A stretch of 64,000 nt of DNA from Ahaetulla prasina (Eukaryota > Chordata > Lepidosauria > Squamata > Colubridae). Shown here in pieces: positions 9,815 to 21,289 of the stretch. The stretch lies in NCBI RefSeq assembly GCF_028640845.1, contig NC_080541.1, forward strand, positions 156,434,502-156,498,501. The letters are read 5' to 3'. Position numbers and translations under genes: made by a program. The notes beneath the pieces are model-generated. The model had not been told where the DNA came from, made no database searches, and saw only the letters and a list, made by a program, of their open reading frames with translations. Positions within the stretch are counted from its first letter, which is position 1, and each line of letters starts with the position of its first letter.

Positions 9815-11240
9815 TTGGCAACCAATAAGGCACCCCCTAAAATGGCTACAAGCTCCCCAAATTCCAAAGAGAGGGTTTTTTAAAAAAACAAATTGCCAAT
9901 TTTTAAGGAAATATATGTAGGTATGTCACTTCATGAGAATTCTTCGTGAGGATTCTTCATGCAATCTTCATGAGAACTCAGAGTGGATTGTTTATCTCCT
10001 TTTGAATTCAATTTATCTCCTAGGTTCCTAAGGAAGCATTTTTTTCAGTCTGTAGCTCATGACCTCTCTGTGAACTAGTGAAGAGGCTGTTTTCTTAACT
10101 GATAACAAAGATATGTCCAGGTGATTAGAATGGGGGGAAGATGATTTTTTACTATTTAAATTTCCTTTCAAGAGATAAATCAGCAGGCATAGGCATATCT
10201 TTTCTCTAGGTTGTATCAAACAGTACCATTCTATCCAAAGGTGCCATTATTAATGCTCCCTGTAATATTCCAGTAAAATTGCAAAATTAAAAAATAAAAG
10301 CTGAAATTTTGTAGTTAAAAGCTTTACTGAAATCCATCAGGAGCTAGTTCCAAATATGCACGAACAGGATCAGAGGACACATAAGCAGAAAAGGGATTAT
10401 TCTACAAGCAAAATTGTCCTTCCTCAATACTTATGTAACAGGGCATCTGAAATTCTGTATTATTATTATGGTTTGTTGCATGATCAGCCACATGATTTGG
10501 CATTTTTTTTTTGTCCACCTAAGGAGTCCTTCCCAAGATTCTGAGATAGGCATTATTGTTCTTTGATGATTTATCATATTATTATAGAGTGGAAGGAGTG
10601 GCAGAACCTGGGGGGGTGGGGGATGGAGTTCAAAGAGAGATCAACCTAGAATCTCCACATAGCCACAAGGGAGCTAAACCCAACCCCTCTTGAATCCTGT
10701 TGACCCTTACCTAATTCCTAGCAGGTGCTAACTGTTAGTTGACAATATTCCTGTGCACAGGTGTGAGTAGCAATAAATCACTTTAATTTAACCTTCATGT
10801 GTGGATCTGAACTTTCAGAGCTGACAACTACAAAATTATATCTTAACAACTACCACATTAATATCATTAAAAATAGCCTTCTCATAACTTTCCACATTAT
10901 AGATCATTTGCAAACAAGAGACAATTTCTCTACTATTGAATATTTCTGACAAGTATCCAAGCAAGTGGGAATTCCATCAACAAGTTGGAAAATTCCCATT
11001 AGTATAAATACAGAGACATGAATTTTGTAGATATATGAAATAGAAACCACTATTTACAAAGGCGGTGGTGGAAGTACATGGCCTTGCCTTATATGAGATA
11101 AACAAGCAAATGTGTTTCCTGTAAAAAACATGGTAAACTGATGCCTTGCTGGCTTTCAGTCAGACCCCCAAAATCAAGAAAGACATGGAGTTATGTCTGA
11201 GAAGTTTCCTTTATTTTTCCTCACCTATAGATAAAAATCT
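9815..11240. other. No feature recognised
   Basis: Intronic sequence with homopolymer runs. A 62-codon open frame (10356-10544) has no domain or splice support. Confidence 0.4.
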
Positions 11241-11305
11241 TGCCAAACTAAATAAAACAGACTTTTTTTATTGGCCAAATATGATTGGACACACACAAGC
11301 AACTA
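11241..11305 (-). mobile_element. 3' tail of an R4/Rex-like LINE
   Basis: Contains TTTATTGGCCAAATATGATT and GGACACACAC. This matches the tails at 35720 and 50133, of which the 50-kb copy still encodes the end of a LINE protein. Cut short by the next element. Confidence 0.55.
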
Positions 11306-11662
11306 CAGGTAGTCCTTGATTTACAACCATTACTTTAGTGCCTGTTTGAACATACAATGGCACTGAAAAAAAATGACTTATGATCGTTTTTCTCACAACT
11401 GTTGCAGCATCCTGATTCAAATTTCTGATGGTCACAGTGTCCCAGGGTCATACAATCTCTTTTGCGACCTTCTGACAAGCAAAGTCAACGAGGAAGCCAG
11501 ATTTACTTAACAACCGTGTTACTAACGAAACAACTGCAGTAATTTGTTTAACAACTGTGACAAGAAAGGTTGCAAAATGAAGCAAAATTCCTTTAACAAC
11601 TGCCTCACTTAGCAACAGAAATTTTGGGCTCAATTATGGTTGTAAGTTGAAGATTACCTGTA
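11306..11662 (-). mobile_element. AGGTAGTCC-family inverted-repeat element
   Basis: Starts CAGGTAGTCCTTGATTTACA and ends GGTTGTAAGTTGAAG then ATTACCTG, an imperfect inverted pair. The interior is the reverse of the 7677 copy: CAAAGTCAACGAGGAAGCCA, CTTAACAACCGTGTTAC and AATTTTGGGCTCAATT. Full-length, non-coding. Confidence 0.8.
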
Positions 11663-11899
11663 TTTGCATCATTAAAGATATACTCTGAGAAATGCTGGGG
11701 AAGAATGATCTTAACTCTCTCCCAACCAAATTACCTAAATGTTGCTATCTTCTTGGTCCTCTGAAATCTAGCCCCTCCTTCCTGGGAATAAACTACATTC
11801 TACCACATTTTCACTGGCTAGCAAGATAGCTTTTGCAAGGGGAATTGCTCCTGGACCCAAGCCGGTGTTTTTCCGGATCAAAGAAGATATTATCAAGGT

Positions 11900-12038
11900 C
11901 AGGGATACCAAACTCATGGCCCAAAGGCTGGATGTGTCACATGCTGGCCGCACCCATACCCACGCCCCATTTAGCAAAGGGGGGAAGTTGTGATTCATCA
12001 CGTGACGATGCCATGATGATGTGAGTTTGTCACCCCTG
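11900..12038. mobile_element. hAT-type MITE, CAGG..TCAAACTC family
   Basis: Starts CAGGGATACCAAACTCATGG and ends GAGTTTGTCACCCCTG. Flanks ATCAAGGT and GTCAAGAT are a plausible, slightly diverged 8-bp target duplication. The same family occurs at 54700-54834 with an exact duplication. Confidence 0.75.
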
Positions 12039-12479
12039 GTCAAGATCATCCCCTTGATTTTGGACAGGTACTCCTCATGAGTAGGCAGGGAAAACTACTG
12101 TTTTTACAATTAATTTATGATGAACTGGCTGAATTTGGGATTATATCAAGATCACATTCCCAAAGCATCCTTTACAAATGTTAAACTTGACTTATATCTT
12201 AAATTACTTTTTTTTAAATTGTTTTTCTTTCTTTTTTTGCATTTTGGAGAGATTGATTCCTTGTACTGGCAAAAATTTTACTGTATTCATCTGGTGAGTT
12301 TCCACCTCCTTTAAAAAAAATTTTTTTTGATTATGCTGCATAAGGGTATGGATTGTATGGTTTTTGGAAAATAAATTATAGAATTGGAGGCAGAGGGTTA
12401 AGAATTATAGTTATTTAGTTTATTTAGTTTATTTATTATTTATTTATATATTTTACGTAGAATTATTTAGAAGATATTT

Positions 12480-13368
12480 TCTCACAGGAAAATGGAAATT
12501 GTTTTTCTTTATTTTATGATAAGGAAACCTTTAAGACTGGAACTCAATCCTGAAGATAAACAAAATAGAGCAGAAATATTTGATTATCTTTCAATGAGGT
12601 TTTTCAACAGAATGGATAACATGTTTGCTAACATTGTCAGAGTAAAGTTTTTCTAATAAAGTTGTAAGCAATAAATATGCTAGAATGAATACCGATGAAA
12701 TTAATTTGAAGGGGAATTTCAATATAATACAAATAAATCTGAGGGGCTGACTCATTCCCTAAAGGAGATGAACAAATATTAAATTAGGAAATTGATTTGG
12801 ACTTTTTGTTTCTCTTCTGAATATTCGAAACAGCTCTGCTAAGATTTATAAGGACTTTTTTAGAAGTGACAAAAATGGATAAATTTTACATTGATAAAAA
12901 GAAATCCATTAACGTTCTGAAGGATTTTCGCTTTGAAATGCAGTTGAGTAGAAAAGTACTTCTGAGTCATTTTTAACAGGGTTAAGAATAATTTTAATCT
13001 TAATTTTAAATTTTAAATTATTTTTTGTTTTTTTAACTAGAGTTAAAAGAAAAAAATAGTGTATTTGGTTAGTCATAGTAGACTTTTGCTGACAGAGAAT
13101 GATTGATGTAACAATTGGACCTTGTTTTATTTATCTAAGAGAGAATATTGGGGAGAAGAGAGATTGTGGTTTATTTAGAGACAGCAATACACTATTAAAA
13201 TTATTTTACCTTCTATAATGAAGGGGGAAGTTACTTTTTTTTTTCCTTTCCCCCTTTTTTTCTGTTTTACCCCAATTCTTTCTATAAATGTTATTGTAGC
13301 TTTTGTTGTTTTCATTGACTTTTATTCTCTTCATTTATAATGTTTAATAAAATTATTTTGAAAAAAAA
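12480..13368 (+). mobile_element. Possible L1-type LINE 3' end
   Basis: AT-rich sequence ending in a pyrimidine-rich stretch (about 13230-13270) and then TTTAATAAAATTATTTTG plus an A run. This is a typical layout for an L1 3' UTR with a polyadenylation signal. I could not recover a confident protein match. A similar ending occurs near 36220. Confidence 0.35.
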
Positions 13369-14535
13369 CCCTAGGGTATGTGTTGCTGTTATCAATCTGA
13401 TCCTGAATTTGGACTCTTTCAGCTTTTTAGAAACTAACTTGTTTGCCCTTAACTTGTAACAGTCACATCAAATTGAATTTTTATTATGGTGATAGACTAT
13501 TATAGAAAGAATAAAATGCAAATAGTAATTTTAAAACTTAAAAAAATACCTTGCAACAGTAAAACTTCTAAGAAATTCCTAAAACCTAGACAATAAATAC
13601 TTTACTTTCAAAATAGGCTGAAAAAAATAACTATTGCCTGGGCATGAAGAAAAAAAAATACTGATTCTTGATATTGATATCTTTTCTTAAACAGTAAGGA
13701 AAGTTCAGTTTAGATTTATATCCCATCCAAATTCTTGTCAGAAAACACTGGTTAACAATAAATTAAAACTTACGTTCTAGTTTTTTTAAAGGAAAAATTA
13801 AATTTCTTTCTTTCTCCTGTGCCAGCAGGCAGTGATTGTTACACCAATATAATTACATAGTGGATCACATAATACTATTTGCATAGATTCTGGTGTTGGT
13901 TGCTCCTTATTGCTAGGGACACTTGGGCAATGGCTACCTGACAGGCCTTCCTAGTGTACTCATCTTTGTTGTCTAAACCCTTTCTCGTCTTCACTCTTTG
14001 GGCCTTCAATTAGGACTTGAACTGGCTTTGATTTAGCGTGAATTTCTGTATCTCTTGGCAGGAGGAAACTCTTTTGGATTAAGACCTTCAATAATGTTAC
14101 TACATGCTTTTTCAGCCTAATACCCTGAAAAAGAAGAATTGCAGCCACATGAAAAAAATGGATGTGGATTCAGAATTCTATATATTTGTTAAAAATAGAC
14201 AGGATAGGGAAGGAGAACAGCATGCATGTTTTCCCCTCTGTCACTCTATTCATTTTTTATCACCCTTGCAGAAACTGATTTTTTTGACTGGAGAATAAAG
14301 GCAAATTCAGAGACTATATATCCCAATGCTTTTTTAAAACCCAAGTCATTTTTCAAAACATATGCTGCAATCAATAAAGCAAATATAAAGACATAGCCCT
14401 GGGAGATAGCTCTGTGGTGAAAATAGGGACAGCTTTCACATAACCCCATTAACCAAATAAAATTCTATTTATTCACCATCAACCTGCCCTTTTCATATGA
14501 GCAAGAAGCAGCTAACTGTGCAAAAAAAATCCAGT

Positions 14536-14641
14536 TTCCTATTATCATTTGACATTATTTTTCTTTCCATCCGCCAGTCCTTGAATTTAAGACTAAATGA
14601 GCATAAACACCTTGAGGATTGATTTATGCAGCTAAAAAGGT
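14536..14641 (+). repeat. 105-bp direct repeat, copy 1
   Basis: Contains TTCCTATTATCATTTGACAT, ATCCGCCAGTCCTTGAATTT and GATTTATGCAGCT, all repeated in the same orientation at 16032-16132. Not a recognised transposon. Confidence 0.8.
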
Positions 14642-16031
14642 AAAGAAGTATTAACAAATCCTATGCTGTGCTTTGTCTTGGCATTTTTGTAATCCAGATA
14701 ATTACATTTACAGAGACAATTTTTCCCCCTCACATTTGTTTAGAAAGTACGATGGGGAAAATTATCTTTATGCTAAAAAAATAAATAGGATAGTGTCTAA
14801 AAATAACATTTCCAACTAGTATTGTATTCTGCTCACATTTCTCGGGTTGGATGCAATCGAGAATTCTGTTTAGACAAGTAGGGTTTTCACTTAGAGTTAA
14901 AGTGATGCTATCTTTTACCTGAATTTTCTTGGCATGGTACTAAAATGCCTGGCACTCACATTCACTGAAGAGGAAAGATGGAATTAATTACAAAAGTTGA
15001 TTTTCATTTTGTAACTCATCTGGTGTCTTCCTTTCCGAGTGTGACTTTATTACTATTACAACCATTTTATTTAGAGATGAGGGCAAAGCACCAACATTTT
15101 CCTCTTTGATACAGTGCCTTTTTTACATACAGGTATAAATTAGAGAAAGGAGGAGTATTAGGTATCTTTTCCATCTTGAGCTATTTATTAAAAAAATAAA
15201 TAAAGGAGGGATATAAATAAAATATAATAAACTGCATTAATGGAGCACTGAATCTCCATGTTTTCCAGTGTGCTAGTTATTGTGAGGTATTGTCATTTAT
15301 AGGTTACTTTTTAAAGCACAGCTGTTGCCTCTGAGTCATTATTGACTGCTTCAGTTCCTGATCTTTTAAGAATTGGAAAAGCAGCAGCAGAAAGATGGGA
15401 ACATTTTCTGAACAGACTTGTGCACAGCAACCTGTTCTTTCAGACAAACTACTCAGACAAGCCACTTCAGGTTTTAAACAAAGACCTTTCCAAATACTTT
15501 GCTAGTTATTTCCAAAAGCATCATGGAAGCCTGTCGGAAATGATCTGGAAAAAAAATTCTTTGCATTCGGTAGAATAGATTAATTTCTCTGGAGAATTAT
15601 AAAATCATGATGTTGCAAGCACAGCTGCATACGAAAGGGAAAGAGCTTATGTCATTTTAATTTTTTTTTAAAACTCCAGTCCTGGAGCTGTCTCTCATGC
15701 CACTTATTTAACAAGTTAACTTATTAAACTTAATACAACATTCCTATCAAAGGAATGGGGTTTTTTCCCCCAGGATTGTGCAGAAGTCTAAAAGCATCTG
15801 GGCTATTTTAATAACAGAAGATGAAGTCTGGAGCACTTGTTCCAATCCTCTTTGAAGTATGCACGGCCCTATTCTCTGTACGCTTCCAGCAAATTATTGT
15901 AGAAAAACACAAGATGTACTGTATCCATCAAGGGATCCGGCTGAAGGAACAAATTGGATTGGGAAGATATTCAGTCTGAGATATTGGTCAAAACATACTG
16001 GCAATCTGTGCAAAACAACAGCAACAACCGT
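14642..16031. other. No feature recognised
   Basis: Intronic sequence between the two 105-bp repeats. A 78-codon plus-strand open frame (15342-15578) contains a readable but unrecognised peptide and lacks splice support. Confidence 0.4.
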
Positions 16032-16132
16032 TTCCTATTATCATTTGATATTATTTCTCCATCCGCCAGTCCTTGAATTTAAGACTGAATGGGCATAAAT
16101 ACTTTCAGGGTAGATTTATGCAGCTGAAAAGC
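16032..16132 (+). repeat. 105-bp direct repeat, copy 2
   Basis: Shares ATCCGCCAGTCCTTGAATTT with copy 1 at 14536, with about 10 differences and a small deletion. Confidence 0.8.
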
Positions 16133-16689
16133 TAGGTTGTTGGGTTTTTTTAAAAATAACTCTTGCTAATTCAGCCTCAATCCAATGATATCGCAATCAT
16201 TGCTTTGTTTTCTGTGGCTCCTCACTTGCTTTTCTGTCACTAATCCTACCCTTTAGCGATATTAGTTAAAGAAATCAGATAAATCAAGTGTTTATCCACT
16301 GATGAATTTGGGCAATTCCAGGGACAACATCAAAGCATGGGGAGGGGGTTTCTGCATGTGGGTCCGTAGGTTGACCATTTTTACTTTAAGCAACTGGAGA
16401 AGAACACCTTCATGGACCCTTCAGAGGATAATAAGGAAGGACCAGCTTCTGGCAATGTGTTTCTTTTTTGCATCCGCATTTATCAGACATTTGCCAGCAG
16501 CAGATGAACAATGGAAGGAAATATTCAGTGCCATACAAAAGCGAGGGGAAACATATCTAAGTACATAGCTGGTCTGTCTATGGTATATTGCCAGAATCAG
16601 ATATTTCCTTGGTTACAGAAGATCAGGAAAATTATCAGAGGGTTTGGTTTGTTCCATTGTGGATCAGCAACAGTGTTTTGTGCATGTCC

Positions 16690-16930
16690 TTCTATAACCT
16701 CTCTTCCTGACCTGGACAGGTCAGGCAGCAGGGTTATGCTGAGGGGCCCATCTCCCCCAAAAGTTGCATCTAATGGGACCCAGGTGATGGTGCATCTTCT
16801 CTGCTGTGGACCCTGCCATCTGGAACATTATTCTTTCAGAAGGCCTTCTTACCAGCCTTCAGGATCCCAGGAACAACCTATACAGTAACTGTACAAGATT
16901 ATTAAAAAGATGTTCTACTTCCTTGAGTTT
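16690..16930 (+). mobile_element. Possible old LINE remnant
   Basis: TGGTGCATCTTCTCTGCTGT followed by GGACCCTGCCATCTGGAA resembles the conserved AFS-APALWN segment at the end of L2-type proteins. Frames are broken. Weak evidence. Confidence 0.3.
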
Positions 16931-16934
16931 ATAA

Positions 16935-17267
16935 AAGGTAAAGGTAAAGGTTCCCCTCCCACATACGTACTAGTCCTTCCCAACTCTAGGGGGCGGTGTT
17001 CATCTCCGTTTCAAAGCTGAAGAGCCAGCACTGTCTGAAGACGTCTCCATGGTCATGTGGCCGGCATCACTCAATGCCAAAGGTGCACGGAACGCTGTTA
17101 CCTTCCCACCAAAGGTGGTCCCTATTTTTTCTACTTGCATTTTTTATGTGGTTTCGAACTGCTAAGTTGGCAGAAGCTGGGAAAAGTAATGGGAGCTCAC
17201 CCCATTACATGGCACTAGGGATTCAAACAGCTGAACTGCCGATCTTTTGATCGACAAGCTCAGAGTC
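16935..17267 (-). mobile_element. Sauria-type tRNA SINE
   Basis: Plus-strand order is AAGGTAAAGGTAAAGGTTCC, GACTCTAGGGGGCGG-like, CCGAAGAGCCAGC-like, GGTGCACGGAACGCTGTTAC, CTTCCCACCAAAGGTGG, then a tRNA-like head in reverse (ACTAGGGATTCAAACAGC, a B-box relative, and TTTGATCGACAAGCTC). The SINE therefore reads on the minus strand with an ACCTTT-repeat tail, as in the Sauria SINEs mobilised by Bov-B LINEs. The 5' tRNA end is truncated. Confidence 0.9.
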
Positions 17268-17375
17268 ATTTTTGATTGATATGGAGTTTTGAACGTTGTG
17301 CTTTAAGCCTCCCAGTCACTTGTTTATGTGATGGGTAGCTATATAAATATGCTAGTATATTAAATAAATAAATTA
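17268..17375 (+). mobile_element. L2-like LINE 3' end
   Basis: TTAAGCCTCCCAGTCACTTG, then GATGGGTAGCTATATAAATA and an AAATAAATAA tail: the typical end of an old L2 or CR1-type LINE. Confidence 0.5.
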
Positions 17376-17439
17376 AAAGGCCCATTTCATGTGTTAAGAG
17401 AATTATGAATGAAACTGTTACTTCCTGAAAAGTAATACA

Positions 17440-17606
17440 GGTAGTTCGCACTTAACATTGGTAATTGGGACTAGCAACTCTTTTATTAAGTGTTGCGGTT
17501 ATAAAGCACAACATCAAGTGACTGTGCTGGCGGGAGTTGCAGCACTTCCAGTTGCCTTGTTAGGTGAATCCCACTCAGTCACAGGTCCCACAGTCACATG
17601 GTCACC
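17440..17606 (+). mobile_element. Partial AGGTAGTCC-family element
   Basis: Begins ACAGGTAGTTCGCACTTAAC and continues with a diverged interior, then breaks into an L2-like LINE end near 17607. Confidence 0.45.
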
Positions 17607-17880
17607 TGCCTTATGGAATCTTCTCCCATCAGAAATGAGGTTAGCTACATCTCTTTTCATATTCTGCAAGACTTGGCTTTGCAATTAGGCCTGGAGACCT
17701 CAGAGGACTGGGGAGATTTTGCAATTGTTCCCTTAATGTGATTAACAACATCCTCTCCTGCTCATGTGTTTTTTTTATAGTTTTTGTAGTTTTTAATGAC
17801 TTTTCATCTATTTATTGGTTTTCTTTTTAATTAACTGTACCCAGAGTCATGCTTTTGTGAGATGGGTATAGATGATTAAT
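17607..17880 (+). mobile_element. L2-like LINE, C-terminus and 3' UTR
   Basis: Translation LPYGIFSHQK- in one frame and LWNLLPSEMRLATSLFIF in another matches the L2-type ending WN-LPSEIR. The 3' UTR ends ACCCAGAGTCATGC and GAGATGGGTATAGATGA. The GATA array starts at its tail, suggesting that the microsatellite grew from the LINE tail. Confidence 0.6.
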
Positions 17881-17913
17881 AGGTAGAGATAGGTAGGTAG
17901 ATAGATGATATAG

Positions 17914-17988
<75 letters not shown>

Positions 17989-18062
17989 GATAGATAGATA
18001 GATAGATAGATAGATATGGATGATGGATGGATGGATGACAGATGATACATAGATGATAGATA
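17871..18062. repeat. GATA (Bkm-type) microsatellite
   Basis: A nearly uninterrupted TAGA/GATA array, with the perfect core at about 17914-17988 and a second run to about 18015. GGAT and GATGATAGAT variants lie at the edges. GATA repeats of this kind were first described as Bkm satellite in snakes. Open frames on the minus strand are low-complexity artefacts. Confidence 0.97.
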
Positions 18063-18066
18063 TGAT

Positions 18067-18325
18067 AGCTAGAGATTGACTTTTGACTTCCTACTGGCTT
18101 CCCCAATGACTTTATTGGAAGCCAGCAGTGAAAGTCACAAAGAGCAATCATGTAACCATGTGATGCTGCAACCATCATAAATGCAAGCTGGGTGCCAAGT
18201 GCCTGAATCAAGATCATGTGACTTCAGCACCACTGTGATGGCCACAACTCAGAGGAACAGTTCCCTCATTCAGGTTTCAAACAGTCACTGAATGAGTGGT
18301 TGCTGAATGAGGCCCACCTGTGTAT
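18067..18325. mobile_element. Diverged AGGTAGTCC-family element
   Basis: Contains TTCCCCAATGACTTTATTGG, AACCATGTGATGCTGCAACC, ATCATAAATGCAAGC and GATCATGTGACTTCAGC. These correspond to the second half of the 7677 element. Termini not clear. Confidence 0.5.
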
Positions 18326-18329
18326 TCAT

Positions 18330-19420
18330 CCAAATATTGAGAGTTTGAACTTGAACATCGGTTTCCAATAAAATAATTTATTTTGTTCAAGTCAATGAAA
18401 AAAACATTTTTGTCAGATGTTTATTAATTCTTCTATTGCAGTCATATTTTTTTTTTAAATCCTGCACGTTCTCCTTTGTGTTATGTGCCTGATTGCCATA
18501 GCAACTTCTCTACATTTTTAGGATTTTTTGCATCCATTCTAGAATTCTAGAATTGCAAAAAGATTAATTAGTTCCAAAACATGATTAACAACTGAGAAGA
18601 ATTCAACACTGATGCTAGTGGGGTGTGTTTTCATCCTGTTCCTATCACTTCAGATTGAAAATGAAGCTTCACAAGATTTCCCTGGTTATATATTGAAGGT
18701 TTATTCTTTTTCTCCCAAAGAGGATTATTTGTGTTACTGATGACTTGCAGAATCAGATTATTCTATCCAAGTGTGACTAAATTACGACAGAGAACTCAAG
18801 AGTTGTAATGTTCTTATGCATGTTACCAGATAATGAATAATGAACAAGAGTCCTATATTCTTAACTGCCAAAGAGCTCTTGCTTTCTTGGGGCTTGGTTC
18901 AAATGTGTAGAGAAGCTACCAAGCTAACTGATATTCACAGCATCTTTTTCCCTCCTGAGTAATAATATAATAATATGGTTCTCTCATTTTGCCCCACTCT
19001 TTCATGATTCACAAGCAATCCCAACTGCATTATTTGCTTAATACTGCAGGTAACACAATGTAGAAAGAAAAAGCACTTTAGGGTTGGTTGCTTACACTCA
19101 TATACATGTTCAAATATTGACATAAATATATGTTTGTGGATGACTATGTATATGTATATTATTACCAATCTAAATCATTCCACGTCAGGATTAAAGCCTC
19201 ATTATTGAAGATTTTGGACCATAATGTAACATACTATCCTAGAGCAGATTGGTTTAACCATGCATCAACCATGCTCTGACACAAATATATATTCCCCAGT
19301 CTAGGAATGAGACTGTATGACTGGCCCAAAGTCACCCAGGTAGTTTCTGGTTGAAAGGGAGGACTCAAAAAGTTTCCCCACTGCTAGTCCAGCACCTAGT
19401 CCAGTACTGCTTGTCATGTA
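18330..19420. other. Mostly unrecognised sequence
   Basis: No exon seen. At 19311-19420, TGACTGGCCCAAAGTCACCC and the following text resemble a common old LINE or SINE segment of squamate genomes, but I cannot name it. Confidence 0.4.
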
Positions 19421-19429
19421 TATGTACAT

Positions 19430-19735
19430 CAGAGGTGGGTTTCAGCAGGTTCTAACCAGTTCTGGAGAACCGGTAGCAGAAATTTTGAGTAGTTCGAACC
19501 GATAGTAAAAATTCTGACTGGCCACACCCCCATCTATTCTCTGCCTCCCGAGTCCCAGCTGATCGGGAGGAAATGGAGATTTTTGCAGTATACTTCACCT
19601 GAAGTGGTATGAGAATGGAGATTTTACAGTATCCTTCCCCTGCCATGCCCACCAAACCACACCTCATAAGCCATGCCATGCCCACCAAGCCACACCCACA
19701 GAACTGGTAGTAAAAAAATTTGAAATCTACCACTG
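19430..19735. mobile_element. hAT-type MITE, CAGTGGTGGG / CTACCGGTTC family
   Basis: Starts CAGAGGTGGGTTTCAGCAGG and ends AAATCTACCACTG. Flanked by ATGTACAT (19422-19429) and ATATACAT (19736-19743), a 7-of-8 match. The interior has the GAACCGGTAGCAG, CCCACCAAGCCACACCCACA and GAACTGGTAG hallmarks shared with copies at 38370, 43548, 44798, 49439 and 50525. Confidence 0.85.
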
Positions 19736-20157
19736 ATATACATATATGTCTTGGGCAGGAAAAAACTACTCTAAACATCTACTAATTTGGGTATTAATTA
19801 AATATCCCTATTAGTAATTATGAAGTATCTTCTTTACAGTGTTACATATTTTTCTGATAATTTTTCCGATACTTTTTTTAAATCAACTATCTCTGTGCTG
19901 TTTTATTCTCAATGGTTCTGATCCTGGCAAATCTAAAAAAGATACCATATTTAGACAAATTTATGCAGTTCATTAGTACTCATCCAAAGAGTTATTGCAT
20001 ATATAAAACAAGTATGTCTGGCCATGTCTTTTGTTACTCACCAAGTACAAAAATTATGTTTGATTTCTTCAGGTCTTCTGTAAAATCTAAATTAAAATGA
20101 AAATAGTTTTAAACATTAGTAGTAAGCAAAACATACATACTGTTGTAAAATCTATCA

Positions 20158-20351
20158 CAGTGGTTCTCAACTGTGGTCTGTGGATCCTTGGGGGAGGTAG
20201 GTATGTGATTCATCACAAGGAGTCTGAGAAGGCTTGAAGAAATGTTATGATTTAAATCTTACGTTAAGTCTTGGGGGTCTGTGGCCATGATCCATCGCCA
20301 CAAAAGGTATTTAAAGAGGGTCCATGGTGAAGAAAAGGTTGAGAACCACTG
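20158..20351. mobile_element. hAT-type MITE with perfect target duplication
   Basis: Starts CAGTGGTTCTCAACTGTGG and ends GGTTGAGAACCACTG. ATCTATCA lies at both 20150-20157 and 20352-20359. Length 194 bp, non-coding. Confidence 0.92.
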
Positions 20352-20430
20352 ATCTATCATATTAAACGTACAATATGATCTTGTGTGTCTCTACAAAGAA
20401 AAAATACTGAAACTTGTGTCCACTGAAATT

Positions 20431-21283
20431 TGTGGGGTACTTGTGCTCTGTGAGTTGGTTGTTTTCTTGCAGATGTTTCATTCCCAATTAAGTAATAACA
20501 TCAGTGTTAAGTGCTAAGACACTCCCTGTCTGTATACAGTAGCTTGCCCTGCCAGTTTTGGTGGGAATGTGAGTTTCTTCTTGGGAGTTCCTTGCTTAAG
20601 ATGTTTTCTGCTTAACTGTGTGCTTCTTATACAGCTCCTCTCGTGGGAGGTTGGGATGTTACTTTGGTAATGGAGCACTTGGTTAGTGTGGGTTGTTTTT
20701 TGAAAGACTTGTGTTTCTAATTTGCCATCATTTTCTCTGAATAAGAACATTATTCAGAACAGTACAAATCACTGCAGCAATCCAGAACACAAGAAAAAGG
20801 AAATAAACTACCTATATAATATCTTCCAACAAAATGGACACCCACGCAACTTTATCAAAAAGCGCCTGACTACTCAATCTACTACAGCACAATCAAAACA
20901 AGCTTTGAAAAAGTTAACACAACCATTCATCAAAAACATCTCAGAAACAACCAACAGACTATTACAACCATACAACATCATCATAGCAAACAAACCAATT
21001 AAAGCCCTTGAAAAAAACATGACTAACTAAACTCCTTGAGTTAACGCATCGACAGACTCAACCACAGTTTCAACTAGAAAGAATCAACAATCAAGTAGAA
21101 AACAATACCTTCATCTGGGAACTACCAAGGAGAAAATCACACCCCCAGCAAAATTGGCAAGGCAAGTTACCATATATAAATCGGGAGCAAGCCCCACAGT
21201 TACTCACTCTGATGATGTTAATTAGTTGGGTAATGAAACATCTGCAAACAAACAACCAAGCTTAGAAAGCACCAATGACTCCA
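20431..21283 (+). mobile_element. Penelope-like retroelement fragment
   Basis: Both ends carry the same sequence in inverted orientation: TTGCAGATGTTTCATTCCCA at the left and TAATGAAACATCTGCAAACA at the right, with AACATCAG/CTGATGATGTT inside. This is the terminal structure of Penelope-like elements. Between them is a broken plus-strand open frame (20722-21030) and, at 21060-21180, LERINNQVENNTF-like and PHSYSL-like remnants. Reverse transcriptase core not found. Confidence 0.75.
20722..21030 (+). pseudogene. Penelope-like ORF remnant
   Basis: The 102-codon open frame contains HKKKEINYLYNIFQQNGHP, FIKKRL, then PFIKNISETTNRLLQPYNI and ANKPIKAL. This pattern matches the region between the reverse transcriptase and the GIY-YIG endonuclease of Penelope-like elements (EI-L--F--NGYP ... 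PFI-GISEKI-R). It has no start region and no enzyme domain, so it is a dead fragment. Confidence 0.65.
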
Positions 21284-21289
21284 TAATTC

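Noticed and set aside
13550..13619. Minus-strand segment with a good acceptor (TTTTTTTCAG) and a GT donor, tested as the missing exon before the P-loop
   Set aside because: All three frames contain stops between the two sites.
15342..15578. 78-codon plus-strand open frame with readable peptide
   Set aside because: No recognised domain, no splice support, and inside an intron of a gene on the other strand.
17847..18217. Minus-strand open frames rich in Ile, Tyr, Leu and Ser
   Set aside because: Translation of the GATA microsatellite, not protein coding.
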